A stretch of 64,000 bases of DNA, from assembly GCF_040807025.1 (NCBI RefSeq), contig NC_090956.1, forward strand, positions 5,258,517 through 5,322,516. Reading direction: 5' to 3'. Below are positions 63,101-64,000 of this stretch, one piece after another (positions within the stretch are counted from its first letter, which is position 1; each line of letters starts with the position of its first letter). The translations under genes and the position numbers were made by a program. The notes beneath the pieces are model-generated. The model ran no database searches, was not told the DNA's origin, and was given only the letters and a program-made list of their open reading frames with translations. The DNA is from Struthio camelus. Lineage: Eukaryota > Chordata > Aves > Struthioniformes > Struthionidae.

Positions 63101-64000
63101 TACTCCATGCTCTGCCATATAGCTAACTAACAGATACAGCTTAATCTCTCATTGTAGTACCACACTGATGTGATGACAGTAAGCATGGGGGGTTTTACGC
63201 CTTCATTTGATTCTCCCTTTTTTCCCTTCCCTAAATTTAGGATAGGGAAACTCAGAAAATAAATGGCTTGAAATCGTCTTGCTCCTCGCCATGGAAATGA
63301 TGATTCTTTCCTGAAAAGTGTACTTTGCTGAAAGGTCAGGTCTTCCCCTTCCTATCCGTCTTTCACGGACGACACTCTGCTTTTGATGTAATGGATTATT
63401 TAGAATTTAGTATTTATTCAGAGAAAGGCTTGAGGGATTTGCCAAAATAGGTAAAATGATTATGAGTGGCAACCTATGACGTTGTACAGAGGTAAGAGAA
63501 ACATTTTTGTGTTGTTTAAAAAGGAAAAAAATCTAAGCCTGAATAATTGCTGTCTCTGAGGTGGAAGCACAACAGTACATACTCCTGATGCTAACTATAG
63601 CATCATCCAGAACATCTGAAATAACCTTGCATTATTGATACAACAGACCTCAATGGAAATTATTTTTAAATTTAAAGTGGGAAGAAAATAGGTAATGGAC
63701 TGATTGGACCAAGCAGCTGAAAACACAGATAGTGCATCTAGAGTTTGTTTTGTGAATTATTAACACAGCTCAAAGTTAAAAATTTAGCTTTGCTTGGAAA
63801 TCTACTCTCCCATTTAGCCTGACTGCTGTTTTCAGTTCATATTATTCCTTAAACACTGCGGTGAAACTTCTTGTTAATTGTAGGGTATTGTGGGACTTAA
63901 AGATTTTTGTTTATTTGAAAAATACAGTACGGCTGAATTACCAGCACCCATTAATATATGTGTAGTAATGACATGTAATCACCCACAACCCCCTTGAGAT
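60191..64000 (-). other. SDK1: SDK1 upstream intron, partial
   Basis: Sequence 5' of the first visible exon. I searched the minus strand for the missing first half of FN3-10 (a core W-x-P-P motif followed by a phase-0 donor) and did not find it, so the intron probably extends past the window. It contains an old CR1/L3-like fragment at about 62000-62420. Confidence 0.6.
62000..62420 (-). mobile_element. CR1/L3-like LINE 3'-end fragment
   Basis: The + strand carries, in order, TTCCAAACCTCACCACTTGG, TGGAAACCTTCATTTAATTT, ATAACCATTTGTTTCTGCGC, TAACATTGTCTTTTGGCTTA, TTTACTCCCATGATGTATTT and GAGCAATCATATTCCCCCTC. This is the antisense reading of an old CR1/L3-like 3' region known from turtles and birds, so the element's sense is on the minus strand, the same as SDK1. 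About 420 bp, moderately diverged. Confidence 0.65.

Noticed and set aside
60191..64000. Search for the preceding FN3-10 exon
   Set aside because: No minus-strand segment with a W-x-P-P core, FN3 pattern and proper donor was found; minus-strand open frames at 61977-62199 and 62571-62858 lack FN3 features and the first overlaps a repeat.
1..64000. tRNA, rRNA, CRISPR, operon or phage-like features
   Set aside because: Nothing resembling these was seen; the window is typical vertebrate intronic and flanking DNA.

Overview
This is vertebrate nuclear DNA, most likely from a bird. Coding sequence is sparse and broken into short exons with GT-AG (once GC-AG) borders. Interspersed repeats are few, old and mostly of amniote types: a CR1 reverse-transcriptase fragment, CR1/L3-like 3' ends, MIR-like and palindromic remnants. 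No young SINEs are seen. The bird call is an inference from low repeat density plus CR1; a slowly evolving reptile is not strictly excluded.

One protein-coding gene is recognised: the 3' part of SDK1 (sidekick cell adhesion molecule 1), on the minus strand. Twelve coding exons were placed between 60190 (the first one visible) and 13342 (the last base of the stop). All splice phases agree, and they join into 1,794 nt, or 597 codons plus stop. The fragment holds the second half of FN3 domain 10, all of FN3-11, -12 and -13, one membrane helix, and the whole cytoplasmic tail ending in the PDZ ligand GFSSFV. The six Ig domains and FN3-1 to -9 must lie beyond 64000.

Layout: 1-12.1 kb is 3' flank with a CpG-rich block at about 1.5-3.05 kb. 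12.1-13.34 kb is the probable 3' UTR. 13.3-23.0 kb carries the tail and membrane exons. 25.5-41 kb carries FN3-11 to -13. 40.8-56.1 kb is a 15.3 kb intron. 56-60.2 kb holds the FN3-10 exons. 60.2-64 kb is the upstream intron, with no exon seen.

The most interesting point is the intron at 39209-40651. It begins with a weak GC donor instead of GT. Reading through it adds about 52 residues to FN3-11, starting with a run of 19 uncharged, hydrophobic residues followed by basic residues. If retained, this intron could make a truncated but still membrane-anchored SDK1. Other points are two CpG-rich patches inside introns, a 23-bp exact direct repeat flanking the membrane exon, a 29-bp tandem duplication just after a donor site, and several ancient palindromic and SINE-like remnants. 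No unknown multi-gene system is visible.
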